This document shows, piece after piece, positions 7,940 to 16,462 of a stretch of DNA of 64,000 nt. A program made the position numbers and the translations under genes. Source of the stretch: Arthrobacter globiformis NBRC 12137 (GTDB lineage: Bacteria; Actinomycetota; Actinomycetes; Actinomycetales; Micrococcaceae); the NCBI RefSeq assembly GCF_000238915.1, contig NZ_BAEG01000073.1, positions 124,001 through 188,000 on the forward strand. Reading direction: 5' to 3'. How positions within the stretch are numbered: the stretch's first letter is position 1; every line of letters begins with the position of its first letter. The notes beneath the pieces are model-generated. The model was given only the letters and a program-made list of their open reading frames with translations, did not search any database and was not told where the DNA came from.

Positions 7940-9415
7940 TTACTGGACCGTGGCCGTGAGGCGGGCTACGTTGTCCACGTATCTTGCCGCGAGAGGCCGG
8001 CGCATCCAGTCCTCGAGCCGCAGTTCGTGGGAGATGTCGCGGTAGGTGTCCTCCACGGCGCGCATGCTGTTCACGATGTCCGCGCCCACAAGCATCACCG
8101 AAACCTCCAGGTTCAGGGAGAAGGAGCGCATGTCCATGTTGCTGGAACCCAGGACAGCCACCTCGTCGTCGATGGTGAAATGCTTGGCGTGGAGCACGAA
8201 CGGGGCCTTGTACAGGTAGATCCGGACGCCGGCCCGCAGCAGGGCCTCGTAATAGGACTGCTGGGCATGGTGGACCAGGAACTGGTCGCCCTTCTCCGAG
8301 ACGAACAGTTCCACGTCCACGCCGCGCTGCGCCGCGGTGGTGATGGCGTAGAGCAGGGAATCGTCCGGCACAAAGTAGGGGCTGCAGACGGAAATCCGGT
8401 GCTGCGCCGAGTAGATCAGCGTGTTGAAGAGCCGGAGGTTGTTCTCGGTGGTGAAGCCGGGGCCGCTGGGCACCACCTGGGCCGTGACGCCGCCCGGCGA
8501 CGGCTCGGCAGACACCTGCAGCTGGTCCTCGAGTGACTCGTCGGTCTCGCTGAGCCAGTCGGTGGCGAAGACGACGTTGAGCGTGGGAACGATCGGGCCC
8601 CGCAGGCAGGCCATCAGCTCGATCCACTCCCGGCCTGCCTTGCGGTGCTTGGGGTTGTTGTAGGAGGGCTCGATCAGGTTCTGCGACCCCGTGAAGGCGA
8701 CTTCGCCGTCGATCACCATGATCTTGCGGTGGTTCCGCAGGTCCGGCCTGCGCCACTGGCCGTGGATGGGAAGCAGCGGAAGCATCCGCCGCCACTGGAT
8801 GCGGCTGGCCTTGAGGCGCTTCAGCAGCCTGTTATACCCCTTCACGCGCAGCGTTCCGATGTGGTCGAACAGCACGCGGACCTCGACGCCGCGGTCCGCC
8901 GCCTCTTCGAGGGCCGTGAGGAGGTCATCCGTGACGTGGTCCGTGCTCATAATGTAGAACTCGGCGTTGACGAAGCGCTTGGCCTTCCGGACGGCCTCGG
9001 TCATGGCGCGGATGGAGTCGGGGTAACCGGGAATCAGCTCCACATGGTTGCCGTCCACCAGCGGGATCGACCCGAGCCGGCGGTTGAGTTCGGCCGCCGA
9101 CTGAACCCACTCGGGACCCGAATACTCACTGGCAACATCTGAAAGCGCCGCACTGCCGGCGCGGACCCGCTCGTTAACCTGCTGCTGCTGTTCGATGCGG
9201 CGGCGTGAGAGCTTGAAGTTGCCGAAGAGCAGGAAGAGGATCAGCCCCAGGGCCGGCACGAAGAAGATGCCCAGCAGCCAGGCCATGGCCGTGGTGGGCC
9301 GCCGGTTGCCCGGAATGATGCCCACGGCCAGGACCCGGATGACCAGATCCACGCCGCTGAGCAGCAGGATCAGCCAGGCCGGCAGTGTTTCCGCTAGCGG
9401 AAATGGCCACAACAC
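7940..9415 (-). CDS. cls: Cardiolipin synthase (phospholipase D family)
   Basis: A 491-residue membrane-bound PLD-superfamily enzyme that condenses phosphatidylglycerol (or CDP-diacylglycerol) to cardiolipin. Two N-terminal membrane helices (about 8-28 and 38-60, with the LLGIFFVPALGLILFLLFGN segment) anchor it. Two HKD motifs follow: HRKIMVIDGEVAFTGSQN near residue 235 and HAKHFTIDDEVAVLGSSN near residue 415, both with His, Lys and Asp intact. The length matches bacterial Cls. The frame stays open far upstream, but it would overlap the divergent pabC, so I place the start at GTG 9415, with GGGGG about 10 nt before it and hydrophobic helix 1 right after it. Confidence 0.9.
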   Translation of the reverse strand: MLWPFPLAETLPAWLILLLSGVDLVIRVLAVGIIPGNRRPTTAMAWLLGIFFVPALGLILFLLFGNFKLSRRRIEQQQQVNERVRAGSAALSDVASEYSGPEWVQSAAELNRRLGSIPLVDGNHVELIPGYPDSIRAMTEAVRKAKRFVNAEFYIMSTDHVTDDLLTALEEAADRGVEVRVLFDHIGTLRVKGYNRLLKRLKASRIQWRRMLPLLPIHGQWRRPDLRNHRKIMVIDGEVAFTGSQNLIEPSYNNPKHRKAGREWIELMACLRGPIVPTLNVVFATDWLSETDESLEDQLQVSAEPSPGGVTAQVVPSGPGFTTENNLRLFNTLIYSAQHRISVCSPYFVPDDSLLYAITTAAQRGVDVELFVSEKGDQFLVHHAQQSYYEALLRAGVRIYLYKAPFVLHAKHFTIDDEVAVLGSSNMDMRSFSLNLEVSVMLVGADIVNSMRAVEDTYRDISHELRLEDWMRRPLAARYVDNVARLTATVQ

Positions 9416-9508
9416 AGTTGAAACCCCCGTTATTTCTTGCCTTCGCAGCCATTCCGTATGGAGCGGTGAGGCCAGCCTATCGGGCGCCGGCCGCACTAAG
9501 CTTGAGGC

Positions 9509-10441
9509 ATGAGCTCTCGTACCTCCCACACAGTGCTGGTGTTCCTGGATCCCGACTATGTGAACGGCAGGCTTGCCGACCCCGAAAAGCCGCAGCTGAT
9601 GGCCACTGACCTGGGCGCCACCCGCGGTGACGGGGTGTTCGAGTCCATGCTCGCCGTCGCCGGCCACACACGGAAGATCCAGGCGCACCTGGACCGGCTG
9701 GCCCGCTCGGCCCAGGCACTGGACCTTGAGATTCCGGGGCAGGACGACTGGCGCCGGGCAGTCCAGACCGGCGTCGCGGCGTTCCGTTCCGACAACCCCG
9801 CCCCCTCGCCGGAGCTGGACGAGGCCGTGGTCAAGCTCATCGTCACCCGCGGCGTCGAGGGCGCCGCCGCCCCCACCTGCTGGGTGCAGGTCTCCCCCGT
9901 GGCCGCGGCCGGCCGGCGCCAGCGCGAGACCGGCATCGACGTCATCCTCCTTGACCGCGGTTATGACAGCGATGCGGCCGAGCGTGCCCCGTGGCTGCTG
10001 CTCGGCGCCAAGACCCTGTCCTACGCGGTGAACATGGCCGCGCTGCGCCACGCCCACAAGCAGGGCGCGGACGACGTCATCTTCACGTCCTCGGACGGCC
10101 GCGTGCTGGAGGGCCCCACGTCCACCGTGCTGCTGGCGAACGTGGAGAAGAACGACGGCGGCGCAACAGTTAAGCGGCTCGTCACGCCGCAGCTGGACAG
10201 CGGCATCCTTCCCGGAACCTCGCAGGGCGCCCTGTTCGCCGCCGCCAAGGCCGCCGGCTGGGAACTGGGCTACGGCCCGCTGAAGCCCCAGGACCTGGTG
10301 GACGCCGACGCCGTGTGGCTGATTTCCAGCATCCGCCTCCTGGCCCCGGTCAACCACATTGACGGACGCGAAATCGGCACGCCGGCGCTCCGCAAGCAGC
10401 TGACCGCCGAGCTGAACGAGCTGTTTGCCGGCATCGAGTAA
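9509..10441 (+). CDS. pabC: Aminodeoxychorismate lyase (class IV aminotransferase)
   Basis: A 310-residue PLP enzyme of the class IV aminotransferase fold. It should release pyruvate from aminodeoxychorismate to give p-aminobenzoate for folate. RGDGVFESMLAVAG is the family's N-terminal signature, Lys168 in LLGAKTLSYAVNMAALRHA is the Schiff-base lysine, and VLEGPTSTVLL plus ILPGTSQGALF bind cofactor phosphate. D-amino-acid and branched-chain aminotransferases share this fold, but the nearby pabB favours PabC. The ATG is 6 nt after TAAGCT, so it is probably leaderless. It is separated from pabB by the oppositely oriented cls, so the two folate genes are not co-transcribed. Confidence 0.85.
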   Translation: MSSRTSHTVLVFLDPDYVNGRLADPEKPQLMATDLGATRGDGVFESMLAVAGHTRKIQAHLDRLARSAQALDLEIPGQDDWRRAVQTGVAAFRSDNPAPSPELDEAVVKLIVTRGVEGAAAPTCWVQVSPVAAAGRRQRETGIDVILLDRGYDSDAAERAPWLLLGAKTLSYAVNMAALRHAHKQGADDVIFTSSDGRVLEGPTSTVLLANVEKNDGGATVKRLVTPQLDSGILPGTSQGALFAAAKAAGWELGYGPLKPQDLVDADAVWLISSIRLLAPVNHIDGREIGTPALRKQLTAELNELFAGIE

Positions 10442-10448
10442 TAACAAA

Positions 10449-10488
10449 AGGGCACCGTTCGAAAAAATCTGGGACAAGCCGGTGCCCT
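10449..10488 (+). terminator. Stem-loop after pabC
   Basis: AGGGCACCG and CGGTGCCCT form a perfect 9-bp stem 8 bp after the pabC stop, with a 22-nt A-rich loop. A pyrimidine-rich stretch (gttgtagtcttctt) follows, but there is no clean U-tract. It is a likely transcription end for pabC, not a certain one. Confidence 0.5.
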
Positions 10489-10593
10489 GCGTTGTAGTCT
10501 TCTTCCACGGCCAACTGCCCGTACCCGCAGGGGTAATGGCACGCGGCCTGGTTCCGGGCTCAGCCGGAATGAGTACGTATAAAGGAATAGCCG

Positions 10594-11691
10594 ATGTCTT
10601 GGGACGAGAATTCCCTTCCCGCATGGACAAACTCACCACCCACGGGCCTGGGGGCCCAGGCAGCGCTGCCGGGGGACATGGGTGGAATTTCCGTGCGCTG
10701 GCAAGCCCGCCAGATCATCACCGAACTGCTCGCCGAGACCGATCCGGCCAGCGAGTGGACCCGCGCCCAGCTGCGCGCCCTATTCGAGGCACATCCGGAT
10801 AATCCCGAACACGTGCTGCTTGAGCACCTCACCGCCACCACAGAGTTGGCCAACGCCGAGAACAGTGCCATCCCGGTCGGCGTGGCTTCCCGGGCTGTGG
10901 CTGCTCCTGAGCCGGTTCCTTTTACCCGGCGCAGCAGGAACCGGATTGAAGCCATTCTTTCCGACAAGATGCTGATGACCGCGTTCCAGCCGATCCGCCG
11001 GCTTCCGGAGGGTCAGGTGATCGGGGTCGAGGCCCTGACCCGCTTCGTCAGCGACGACGGCGCCAGCGCAGACCACTGGTTCAACGAGGCAGAGTCCGTC
11101 GGCCTGGGCACAGACCTTGAACTCGCGGCACTGCACCGGGCCCTCTCTGCTGCGCAGGCGGTGCCCGGCCACATGTTCATCGCCCTGAACCTGACACCGG
11201 CAACGTGCGCGGACCCAAGGATCGCGGGGCTGCTGGAACATTCCCAGCTGGCCATGGACCGGATCGTCATCGACCTGAACGGCCCGATTCCCCTCGACCA
11301 GTACCCGGCCCTGACAGCCGCCATCGCTCCCCTGCGGCGCCGCGGGCTGCGGATCGCCGTGAACGGCGCCGAGGCCGGCTTCACGTCCATGGACCAGGTC
11401 CTGGAGCTGCACCCGGACGTCATCAAACTGGACCGGAGCTTCATCGCGGGCATTGAAAGCTCGCCCGGCCAGCGGCTCAGGGCCGCTGCCATGGGTGAAC
11501 TCGCCCGGTACATCGATGCCGCACTCGGCGCCCAGGGCGTGGAGACGCCGGAGGAACTCGAAGCCGTGACCGAACTCGGCATGGCCGCGGCGCAGGGCTA
11601 CCTGCTGGGCAGGCCCTCCGTCCACCCGCTGGACTGGAATGCCTGGATCCGTTCAGAAAGCGAGACGGCCACCAGCGGCCCTGCCTCCTGA
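10594..11691 (+). CDS. EAL-domain protein with degenerate catalytic residues
   Basis: A 365-residue cytoplasmic protein. Residues 1-115 are a poorly conserved N-terminal region; residues about 118-355 are an EAL fold, the c-di-GMP phosphodiesterase family. The EAL triplet is intact (GVEALTRF, 146-148), and so are the Asn in IALNLTP, the Lys in VIKLDRSFI and the Glu in AQGVET. However, the metal-binding DDFG segment reads VNGAEAG, and the usual E-x-T/E strand reads VIDLNGP. Loss of both Asp ligands should abolish phosphodiesterase activity, so a c-di-GMP receptor or purely protein-binding role is likelier. AAAGGA precedes the ATG by 10 nt. No GGDEF domain is present. Confidence 0.88.
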   Translation: MSWDENSLPAWTNSPPTGLGAQAALPGDMGGISVRWQARQIITELLAETDPASEWTRAQLRALFEAHPDNPEHVLLEHLTATTELANAENSAIPVGVASRAVAAPEPVPFTRRSRNRIEAILSDKMLMTAFQPIRRLPEGQVIGVEALTRFVSDDGASADHWFNEAESVGLGTDLELAALHRALSAAQAVPGHMFIALNLTPATCADPRIAGLLEHSQLAMDRIVIDLNGPIPLDQYPALTAAIAPLRRRGLRIAVNGAEAGFTSMDQVLELHPDVIKLDRSFIAGIESSPGQRLRAAAMGELARYIDAALGAQGVETPEELEAVTELGMAAAQGYLLGRPSVHPLDWNAWIRSESETATSGPAS

Positions 11692-11724
11692 CGGGTTCCT
11701 GCGGGTCCGGTCCTCCGCGAGGTC

Positions 11725-12774
11725 CTAGTCCTCCGCAAGATCCGTGGCCAGGCGGATGTGGTTGTCCGCCAGCCACACAGGGTTGAAGGCCTTGCTCTGG
11801 TAGTTGCTGCCCGTGTCCGGGGCGATCGCCACCACCACTGACCCGTGCGGCGCCGCCCTGGCCACCCGGAGCGCTGCGGCCACCGTCAGGCCCGACGACG
11901 GCCCGAGGGACAGTCCTTCGTCGTTGAGCAGCCGGTGCAGCGTGGTGTACACCTCGTCATTCGGAATCCGCAGGAACCGGTCCAGCAGACCGCGATCGAA
12001 GACCTTCGGCCAGTCGGGCTTGGGCCAGGAGTTGCCCACACCGTCCACCAGGATCGGGCCGGGATGCCCGCCGCTGTAGACCGAACCGTACGGGTCCGCG
12101 CCGATTACCTCCACATGCCCGCCGGACTTCTCCTTGAGGTACCGCCCGTTCCCGCTGATGGTGCCGCCGGTGCCCACGCCGGCGACGAAGTGCGTCACCC
12201 TGCCCGCCGTCTGCTCCCAGATTTCCGGCGCCGTCCCCTCATAGTGCGCCCGCGGGTTGGCCGGGTTGTCGAACTGCAGCGGACGCCACGCGCCGGGAAT
12301 TTCGGCCGTGATCCGGGCCGCGACCGCCCGCGCGTTGTCCGGCGAATCCGACGGCGCGCTCCAGTCGGTGAACACCACCCGCGCCCCGTACCGGTTGAGG
12401 GCCTCCAGCTTCTCCGACGAAATGGAATCACCCGTGACCACCACCACCGGATGGCCGGTCAGCGCCCCGATCAGCGCGAGCCCGATTCCGGTGTTCCCGG
12501 AGGTGCTTTCCACGATGGTCCCGCCGGGCTGCAGCTCGCCGCTGCGCTCAGCCGCCCGGACCATGCTCAACGCGGTCCGGTCCTTGATGGAACCGCCGGG
12601 GTTCTCCGATTCGAGCTTGACGAAGACAGTGCTCCCCAGCCCGCGGCTCAGCACGTCCAGCGGCACCAGCGGAGTGTTCCCCACCCGTGCCAGCACCGCA
12701 CCGGCGTCCATCCCCGGATCCAGTACCTGCCCCACATGCCTTGCCTGGCGGCCGCTTCCTGTCACGGTGGTCAT
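11725..12774 (-). CDS. PLP-dependent cysteine synthase / cystathionine beta-synthase-like enzyme
   Basis: A 349-residue fold-type II PLP enzyme. Lys64 in ENPGGSIKDRTAL forms the Schiff base, ESTSGNTGIGLA binds the substrate carboxylate, and VAGVGTGGTISGNGRYLKE is the phosphate-binding glycine loop. All are hallmarks of O-acetylserine sulfhydrylase and CBS. It lacks the heme and CBS-pair domains. Its ATG overlaps the stop of the lyase-like gene by 4 bp (ATGA), so the two are translationally coupled in a three-gene operon with a flavin monooxygenase. The operon context suggests handling of sulfide or thiol released from an organosulfur compound, rather than housekeeping cysteine synthesis. That is inference. 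Confidence 0.88.
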   Translation of the reverse strand: MTTVTGSGRQARHVGQVLDPGMDAGAVLARVGNTPLVPLDVLSRGLGSTVFVKLESENPGGSIKDRTALSMVRAAERSGELQPGGTIVESTSGNTGIGLALIGALTGHPVVVVTGDSISSEKLEALNRYGARVVFTDWSAPSDSPDNARAVAARITAEIPGAWRPLQFDNPANPRAHYEGTAPEIWEQTAGRVTHFVAGVGTGGTISGNGRYLKEKSGGHVEVIGADPYGSVYSGGHPGPILVDGVGNSWPKPDWPKVFDRGLLDRFLRIPNDEVYTTLHRLLNDEGLSLGPSSGLTVAAALRVARAAPHGSVVVAIAPDTGSNYQSKAFNPVWLADNHIRLATDLAED

Positions 12775-14462
12775 GATTCTCCTCCCCCATCATCCGGATA
12801 TAAGTCGTTCGGGTCACGGTCGTTCGGCCCGCCCACGTCCGGTCTCCGTAATTCGGGCAGTTCTGCCAACAGCTCCTCCAGCGCAGCACGGGTGCTGTCA
12901 ACCAGCACCGCCGCCGGCAGCTGCCCGGCCAACAGCTCCGACAGCCGCGCCACGACGGCGCCGGTGCCTGCTCCAAGCTGCCGGATCTCCGCTTCCCGCA
13001 GATCCGTGCCCTGCGCCTCCGCCAACAGGTAGGAGGCCGTCAACGCCTCAATGGTCAGGAGCTTGGCCGCAGCCTCCACCGAGCGCTCCAGCTGCTGGAG
13101 GGCCAGCGGGGCCAGGGTGGAATGGTCCTCCACGTCCGCGGACAGGGTGGGGGCACCGAGGGTGGCAGGCGCCGCCAGGAACTTCAGCTCTGCCAGCAGG
13201 CCGGCAGCCGAGTACCAGAGCAGTCCCGGCAGGTCTTCGGACGCGAGTGGAGTGCCGGCCCGGGCCGCCTCGAGGTTGAGCTGCCGGATCAGGCGCTGCG
13301 GCGGATAGAGCTTGGCGACCCGCCGCTCGCTGCTGATTCCGACATGCGCCAGTCCCAGTCGCAGGGCCTCGAACGCCAGGGCGAGCTGCATGGGCTGGAA
13401 GTTTCCGCCGGACACCATCCGGCCGGAGGCGACATCCGTCAGTGGGTTGTCGCCCCTGCCGTTGAGCTCCACCTCGAGCGCGTCGGCCAGGGCCGTGACC
13501 TGCGCCCGGAACGCACCGTGCGTTTGCGGCGCGGCGCGGAAGGACAGCGCGTCCTGGACCGATACCTGCCGCCGCGGGTCCTCCAGCCAGCCGCCTCGAA
13601 CCAGCCGCCGGACGTTGGCCGCCGAGATGCGCTGGCCGTCCACTGCCTTGGCCGACTGCACGGCCGGCGAGAACGGGCTGAGGTTCCCGCCGCCGTCGTA
13701 CCTGGCAGTGGCCTCGAGGGACAGCGCCAGCGCGGTGTCCGCCAGATCGGCGAGCCGCCGGATCCGGCGGAGCTCCAGCGCGCCGGCGCCGATCGAATAG
13801 GAGTTGGCGCTGACCAGCGCCAGGGCCTCGCCCGGCGCCAGCACCAGCGGTTCCAGCCCGGCGGCGGTGAGCGCTTCCGCACCGTCCTGCAGGCCGCCGT
13901 CGGGAGCAAGCGCCTGTCCCTCACCGATGGCGACGGCGGCAACCGCCGCCAACTGGGTGAGGTCCGACGAGCCGACGGACCCGTCGCGCGGGACGGCGGG
14001 CACCACGCCCCTGTTGAGCAGCCCGGCATAGAAGCGGGCAGTCTCCGGACGCACCCCCGAGCCGCCCCTGGTGAACCCGATGAGCCGTGCCAGGATGAGG
14101 GCGCGGACTTCCTCCCGGTCCAGCAGCGCGCCGACGCCGCTGTGGTGGTAGCGCACCACCTGCAGCTGGAAGTCGAGGATGGACTCCTGCTCCACGGCAG
14201 TGTCCCGGCCGGAACCCAGCAGGGTGTTCAGGCCGTAGACGCGGTGGCCGGAGTCGATGGCGGCCTGCACCACCTCGCGGGACAGGCCCACAAGCTCGAG
14301 GGCTTCGGCACTGAGGACCACCTCCACCGCGGGATCGGCGGCTGCCGCGGCCATGTCGTCGGCACGGATGTGGGCTGTGCCGATCAGGAACGTGCCGTGC
14401 CGGACGCCCGGCAACGGTCCGTCGTATCCCCCGGCTCCTGCCCTTGCACCAGCCCCTGCCAT
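12771..14462 (-). CDS. Aromatic amino acid lyase (HAL/PAL)-family protein lacking the MIO tripeptide
   Basis: A 563-residue member of the histidine/phenylalanine ammonia-lyase fold. Conserved blocks include VYGLNTLLGSG, QLQVVRYHHSGVG, VPRDGSVGSSDL, NSYSIGAGALE, SGGNFQPMQLALA and the C-terminal helical bundle. The key departure is that the active-site loop reads GSVG-SS-DL where ammonia-lyases have GSVG-ASG-DL. The Ala-Ser-Gly that cyclises to the MIO electrophile is missing, one residue short. Canonical MIO chemistry is therefore not expected. The start at ATG 14462 lies 4 bp after the monooxygenase stop; a longer frame upstream is spurious overlap. It is the middle gene of a tight operon (monooxygenase, lyase, PLP enzyme). 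Substrate unknown. Confidence 0.85.
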   Translation of the reverse strand: MAGAGARAGAGGYDGPLPGVRHGTFLIGTAHIRADDMAAAAADPAVEVVLSAEALELVGLSREVVQAAIDSGHRVYGLNTLLGSGRDTAVEQESILDFQLQVVRYHHSGVGALLDREEVRALILARLIGFTRGGSGVRPETARFYAGLLNRGVVPAVPRDGSVGSSDLTQLAAVAAVAIGEGQALAPDGGLQDGAEALTAAGLEPLVLAPGEALALVSANSYSIGAGALELRRIRRLADLADTALALSLEATARYDGGGNLSPFSPAVQSAKAVDGQRISAANVRRLVRGGWLEDPRRQVSVQDALSFRAAPQTHGAFRAQVTALADALEVELNGRGDNPLTDVASGRMVSGGNFQPMQLALAFEALRLGLAHVGISSERRVAKLYPPQRLIRQLNLEAARAGTPLASEDLPGLLWYSAAGLLAELKFLAAPATLGAPTLSADVEDHSTLAPLALQQLERSVEAAAKLLTIEALTASYLLAEAQGTDLREAEIRQLGAGTGAVVARLSELLAGQLPAAVLVDSTRAALEELLAELPELRRPDVGGPNDRDPNDLYPDDGGGES

Positions 14463-14466
14463 GGCG

Positions 14467-15795
14467 CTAGAAGTCCAGCAGGTTCCGGCGGAAGCCGCCG
14501 TCGCCGTAGCTCGTCCGCAGCAGTCCCCGCCTCTGCAGCACCGGCGCCAGCCTGTCCAGCACGCCATGAATGGTGGCCGGATCCACGAAGCCGGAGAAGA
14601 GGAAGCCGTCGCCGCCCACCGCAGCCCCGGTTTCCTCGAGGTAGTCGGCGATTTCCTCTGCGGTGCCGATGATGCTGTCGCCCGCGCCGCCGCTGCGTGC
14701 CTGCAGGATCTGCCGCAGGGTGGAACCCGGCGGTGCGGCCTTGGAGAAATGCTCCAGCGTGCCCTGGTTGCTGTTGGTGCTGAGCTCGGGGAGGGGCGCG
14801 TCGAGGTCGAACTGCTTGAAGTCGATGACGGACAGGTAGGAGATCGAGTTGAGCTGGCTGTCGATGTCCCGCTGCGTGAGTTCCCGGCGGGCAGCCCGCA
14901 GCTCCTCCGCCTCGGCCTTGGAACCGGTCACTGTGGGCTTCAGGACGAACAGCACCTTGACGTCGTCGGGGTTCCGGCCGGCCCCGGCGGCCTCGGCGCG
15001 GATGGAGTCCCGGTAGGCCTTCATGCCGTCCACGCCGCGGGCCAGGGCAATGGCAACATCCGCGTTCGCGCCGGCGAAGGCCTTGCCCCGCGGGGATGCC
15101 CCGGCCTGCACCAGCACCGGTTCCTCCGGCAGCGGGGCCGTGTTCAGAGGTCCCCGGACCTTGAAGAACTCCCCGTCGTGGTGGATCGGCCGGACCTTGG
15201 TGTGGTCGGCGAAGATGCCTGCCCGGGCGTCCTCCAGGATGGCGTCGGGTTCCCAGCTGCGCCAGAGCTTGCGCACGACGTCCACGAACTCTTCGGCCTT
15301 CTCGTAGCGGAGGTCGTGCTCGATCTGCTGGTCCAGCCCATAGTTCTGCGCGGCAAGGTCGCTGCCGGAGGTCACCACGTTCCAGCCCAGCTGCCCGTTG
15401 GAGAAGTGCTGCAGCGTGGCCAGCAGCCGGGCCGCGGTGAACGGCGGATAGAAGGAGGCGCTGATGGTGGGCACGATGCCGAGGTGCTCCGTGGTGGAGA
15501 GCAGATACGGCACCAGGGCCAGAGGATCGTGCTTGGGCGCAAAGGATGCCTGCGCCAGCGAAACCTCCGCGCTGCCGCCGTAGGTGTCGGGGACGGTGAG
15601 CGAGTCCTCGATGATGAACAGGTCCAGCCCGGCCCGCTCGAACTCCCGGACCGCGTGCTGGTAGGGGGCGGGCTTCTTCCAGTCATAGCCGATGCCGTAG
15701 CCGGGCGTCCCCCAGCCCTGAACCCCGAAGCCGTGGCCCACAAACCATCCAAAGTGCAGCATGGGAGTCACTGTATTCGCGGTCGAATCATTCAC
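14467..15795 (-). CDS. FMN-dependent monooxygenase, NtaA/SnaA/DszA family
   Basis: A 442-residue flavin-dependent monooxygenase of the luciferase superfamily, NtaA/SnaA/SoxA/DszA branch. N-terminal HFGWFVGHGFGVQGWG, the NGQLGWNVVTSG block (about 140) and HDGEFFKVRGPLN are characteristic of this branch, whose members oxidise nitrilotriacetate, sulfones or sulfur heterocycles using FMNH2 from a separate reductase. The length of about 440 fits. It is first in a three-gene operon and is followed 4 bp later by the lyase-like gene. The GTG start has no clear Shine-Dalgarno sequence. Being opposite a SAM-IV-controlled sulfur operon, an organosulfur substrate is a reasonable but unproven guess. Confidence 0.92.
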   Translation of the reverse strand: MNDSTANTVTPMLHFGWFVGHGFGVQGWGTPGYGIGYDWKKPAPYQHAVREFERAGLDLFIIEDSLTVPDTYGGSAEVSLAQASFAPKHDPLALVPYLLSTTEHLGIVPTISASFYPPFTAARLLATLQHFSNGQLGWNVVTSGSDLAAQNYGLDQQIEHDLRYEKAEEFVDVVRKLWRSWEPDAILEDARAGIFADHTKVRPIHHDGEFFKVRGPLNTAPLPEEPVLVQAGASPRGKAFAGANADVAIALARGVDGMKAYRDSIRAEAAGAGRNPDDVKVLFVLKPTVTGSKAEAEELRAARRELTQRDIDSQLNSISYLSVIDFKQFDLDAPLPELSTNSNQGTLEHFSKAAPPGSTLRQILQARSGGAGDSIIGTAEEIADYLEETGAAVGGDGFLFSGFVDPATIHGVLDRLAPVLQRRGLLRTSYGDGGFRRNLLDF

Positions 15796-15975
15796 TGTGG
15801 CCTGGTTTCATCCGGCGTTACGGCGGTTCATCTCCCGTCATTATCCTCCCGGCCACCGGCTTTGTAACCGCAGCGCGGGGACTGCCGTCCCCACCCGATC
15901 CCTTCCCTCGCAAGCTCGGCCAGGGAACCCGGCGGGCGTGGGCCCACCGCGTTGCTTTTGATGCGTTACGGAACA

Positions 15976-16021
15976 TGACGACGGCGGCGGTGCGCACCGC
16001 CGTCGTCAGTGTTACGTTTTT
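15976..16021 (+). other. Strong hairpin preceding the SAM-IV aptamer
   Basis: TGACGACGG and CCGTCGTCA (15976-16008) pair around a G+C-rich core, followed 8 nt later by five Ts. It lies in the 358-bp divergent region between the monooxygenase and the DUF1737 gene, directly upstream of the riboswitch. The spacing is poor for an intrinsic terminator; it may be a leader structure. The remainder of 15796-15975 shows nothing recognisable. Confidence 0.4.
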
Positions 16022-16025
16022 GGGG

Positions 16026-16113
16026 AGTAATGAGTACCGGCATGAAGCCCTGACTGGCCGGTCGGCAACCCTCCTTCCACGGCGGGGTGCCTCAGGTGAA
16101 TACTCGGCATATC
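16026..16113 (+). promoter_or_regulatory. SAM-IV riboswitch
   Basis: The leader contains the SAM-IV layout. P1 is GAGTA (16032-16036) pairing with TACTC (16101-16105). The SAM-binding block GTCGGCAACCCTCC, the ACGGCGGGGTGCC element and the trailing AGGTGAATAC follow. GGCAACC is shared by SAM-I and SAM-IV, while the GGGGTGCC..GGTGAA block points to SAM-IV, a class described mainly in actinobacteria. It precedes DUF1737-rhodanese-metZ, so SAM should turn the sulfhydrylation operon down. AAGGAGAT and the GTG start lie 28-41 nt after the aptamer, compatible with translational control. Confidence 0.85.
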
Positions 16114-16153
16114 GACCACTTCGAGCTGCAAGCGTGAGAAAAGGAGATCCGTC

Positions 16154-16462
16154 GTGTCAGACGCCCCCGCCGTTGCAACGCTGCCGTCCCAGCAGGATAA
16201 ACCTGAGGAAAAGCTGTCCTACCGCCTGATCACGGGCCCGGACGACCGTGCGTTCTGTGAGCGCATCTCGGCTGCCCTGGCCGAGGGATACGTGCTGCAC
16301 GGCAGCCCGGCCGCCACCTTCAACGGCACCAGCGTGATTGTGGCGCAGGCCCTTGTCCTGCCCGCCGCTATCGCCACCGCAGATGCCGCCGTCGCAACCG
16401 CCGTGGACCGGCTGGACTCCGACGACGACCTCAGCGCGGAAGCCTACGAGGGCCACGCATGA
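16154..16462 (+). CDS. DUF1737-domain protein
   Basis: A 102-residue cytoplasmic protein. Residues about 22-60 (YRLITGPDDRAFCERISAAL followed by GYVLHGSPAATFNG) match DUF1737, a small domain of unknown biochemical function. The rest is an acidic, Ala-rich tail. It is the first gene under the SAM-IV riboswitch, has a strong AAGGAGAT ribosome site before its GTG, and overlaps the rhodanese gene by 4 bp. Co-transcription with sulfur-transfer and sulfhydrylase genes suggests a sulfur-assimilation accessory role, but nothing in the residues shows a mechanism. Confidence 0.85.
   Translation: MSDAPAVATLPSQQDKPEEKLSYRLITGPDDRAFCERISAALAEGYVLHGSPAATFNGTSVIVAQALVLPAAIATADAAVATAVDRLDSDDDLSAEAYEGHA

Noticed and set aside
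9416..10639. N-terminal extension of cardiolipin synthase through the pabC gene
   Set aside because: The frame is open, but it would overlap the whole of pabC antisense. The conserved protein and a plausible GTG start begin at 9415.
12771..14567. Longer N-terminus for the lyase-like protein (start at 14567)
   Set aside because: It would overlap the monooxygenase coding end by 100 bp and adds a Cys/Trp/Arg-rich nonsense segment. ATG 14462 is 4 bp after the monooxygenase stop.
15796..15975. Second riboswitch on the minus strand in front of the monooxygenase operon
   Set aside because: A few SAM-box-like words (GGATGAAACC) occur, but no closing helix or ordered core could be found.
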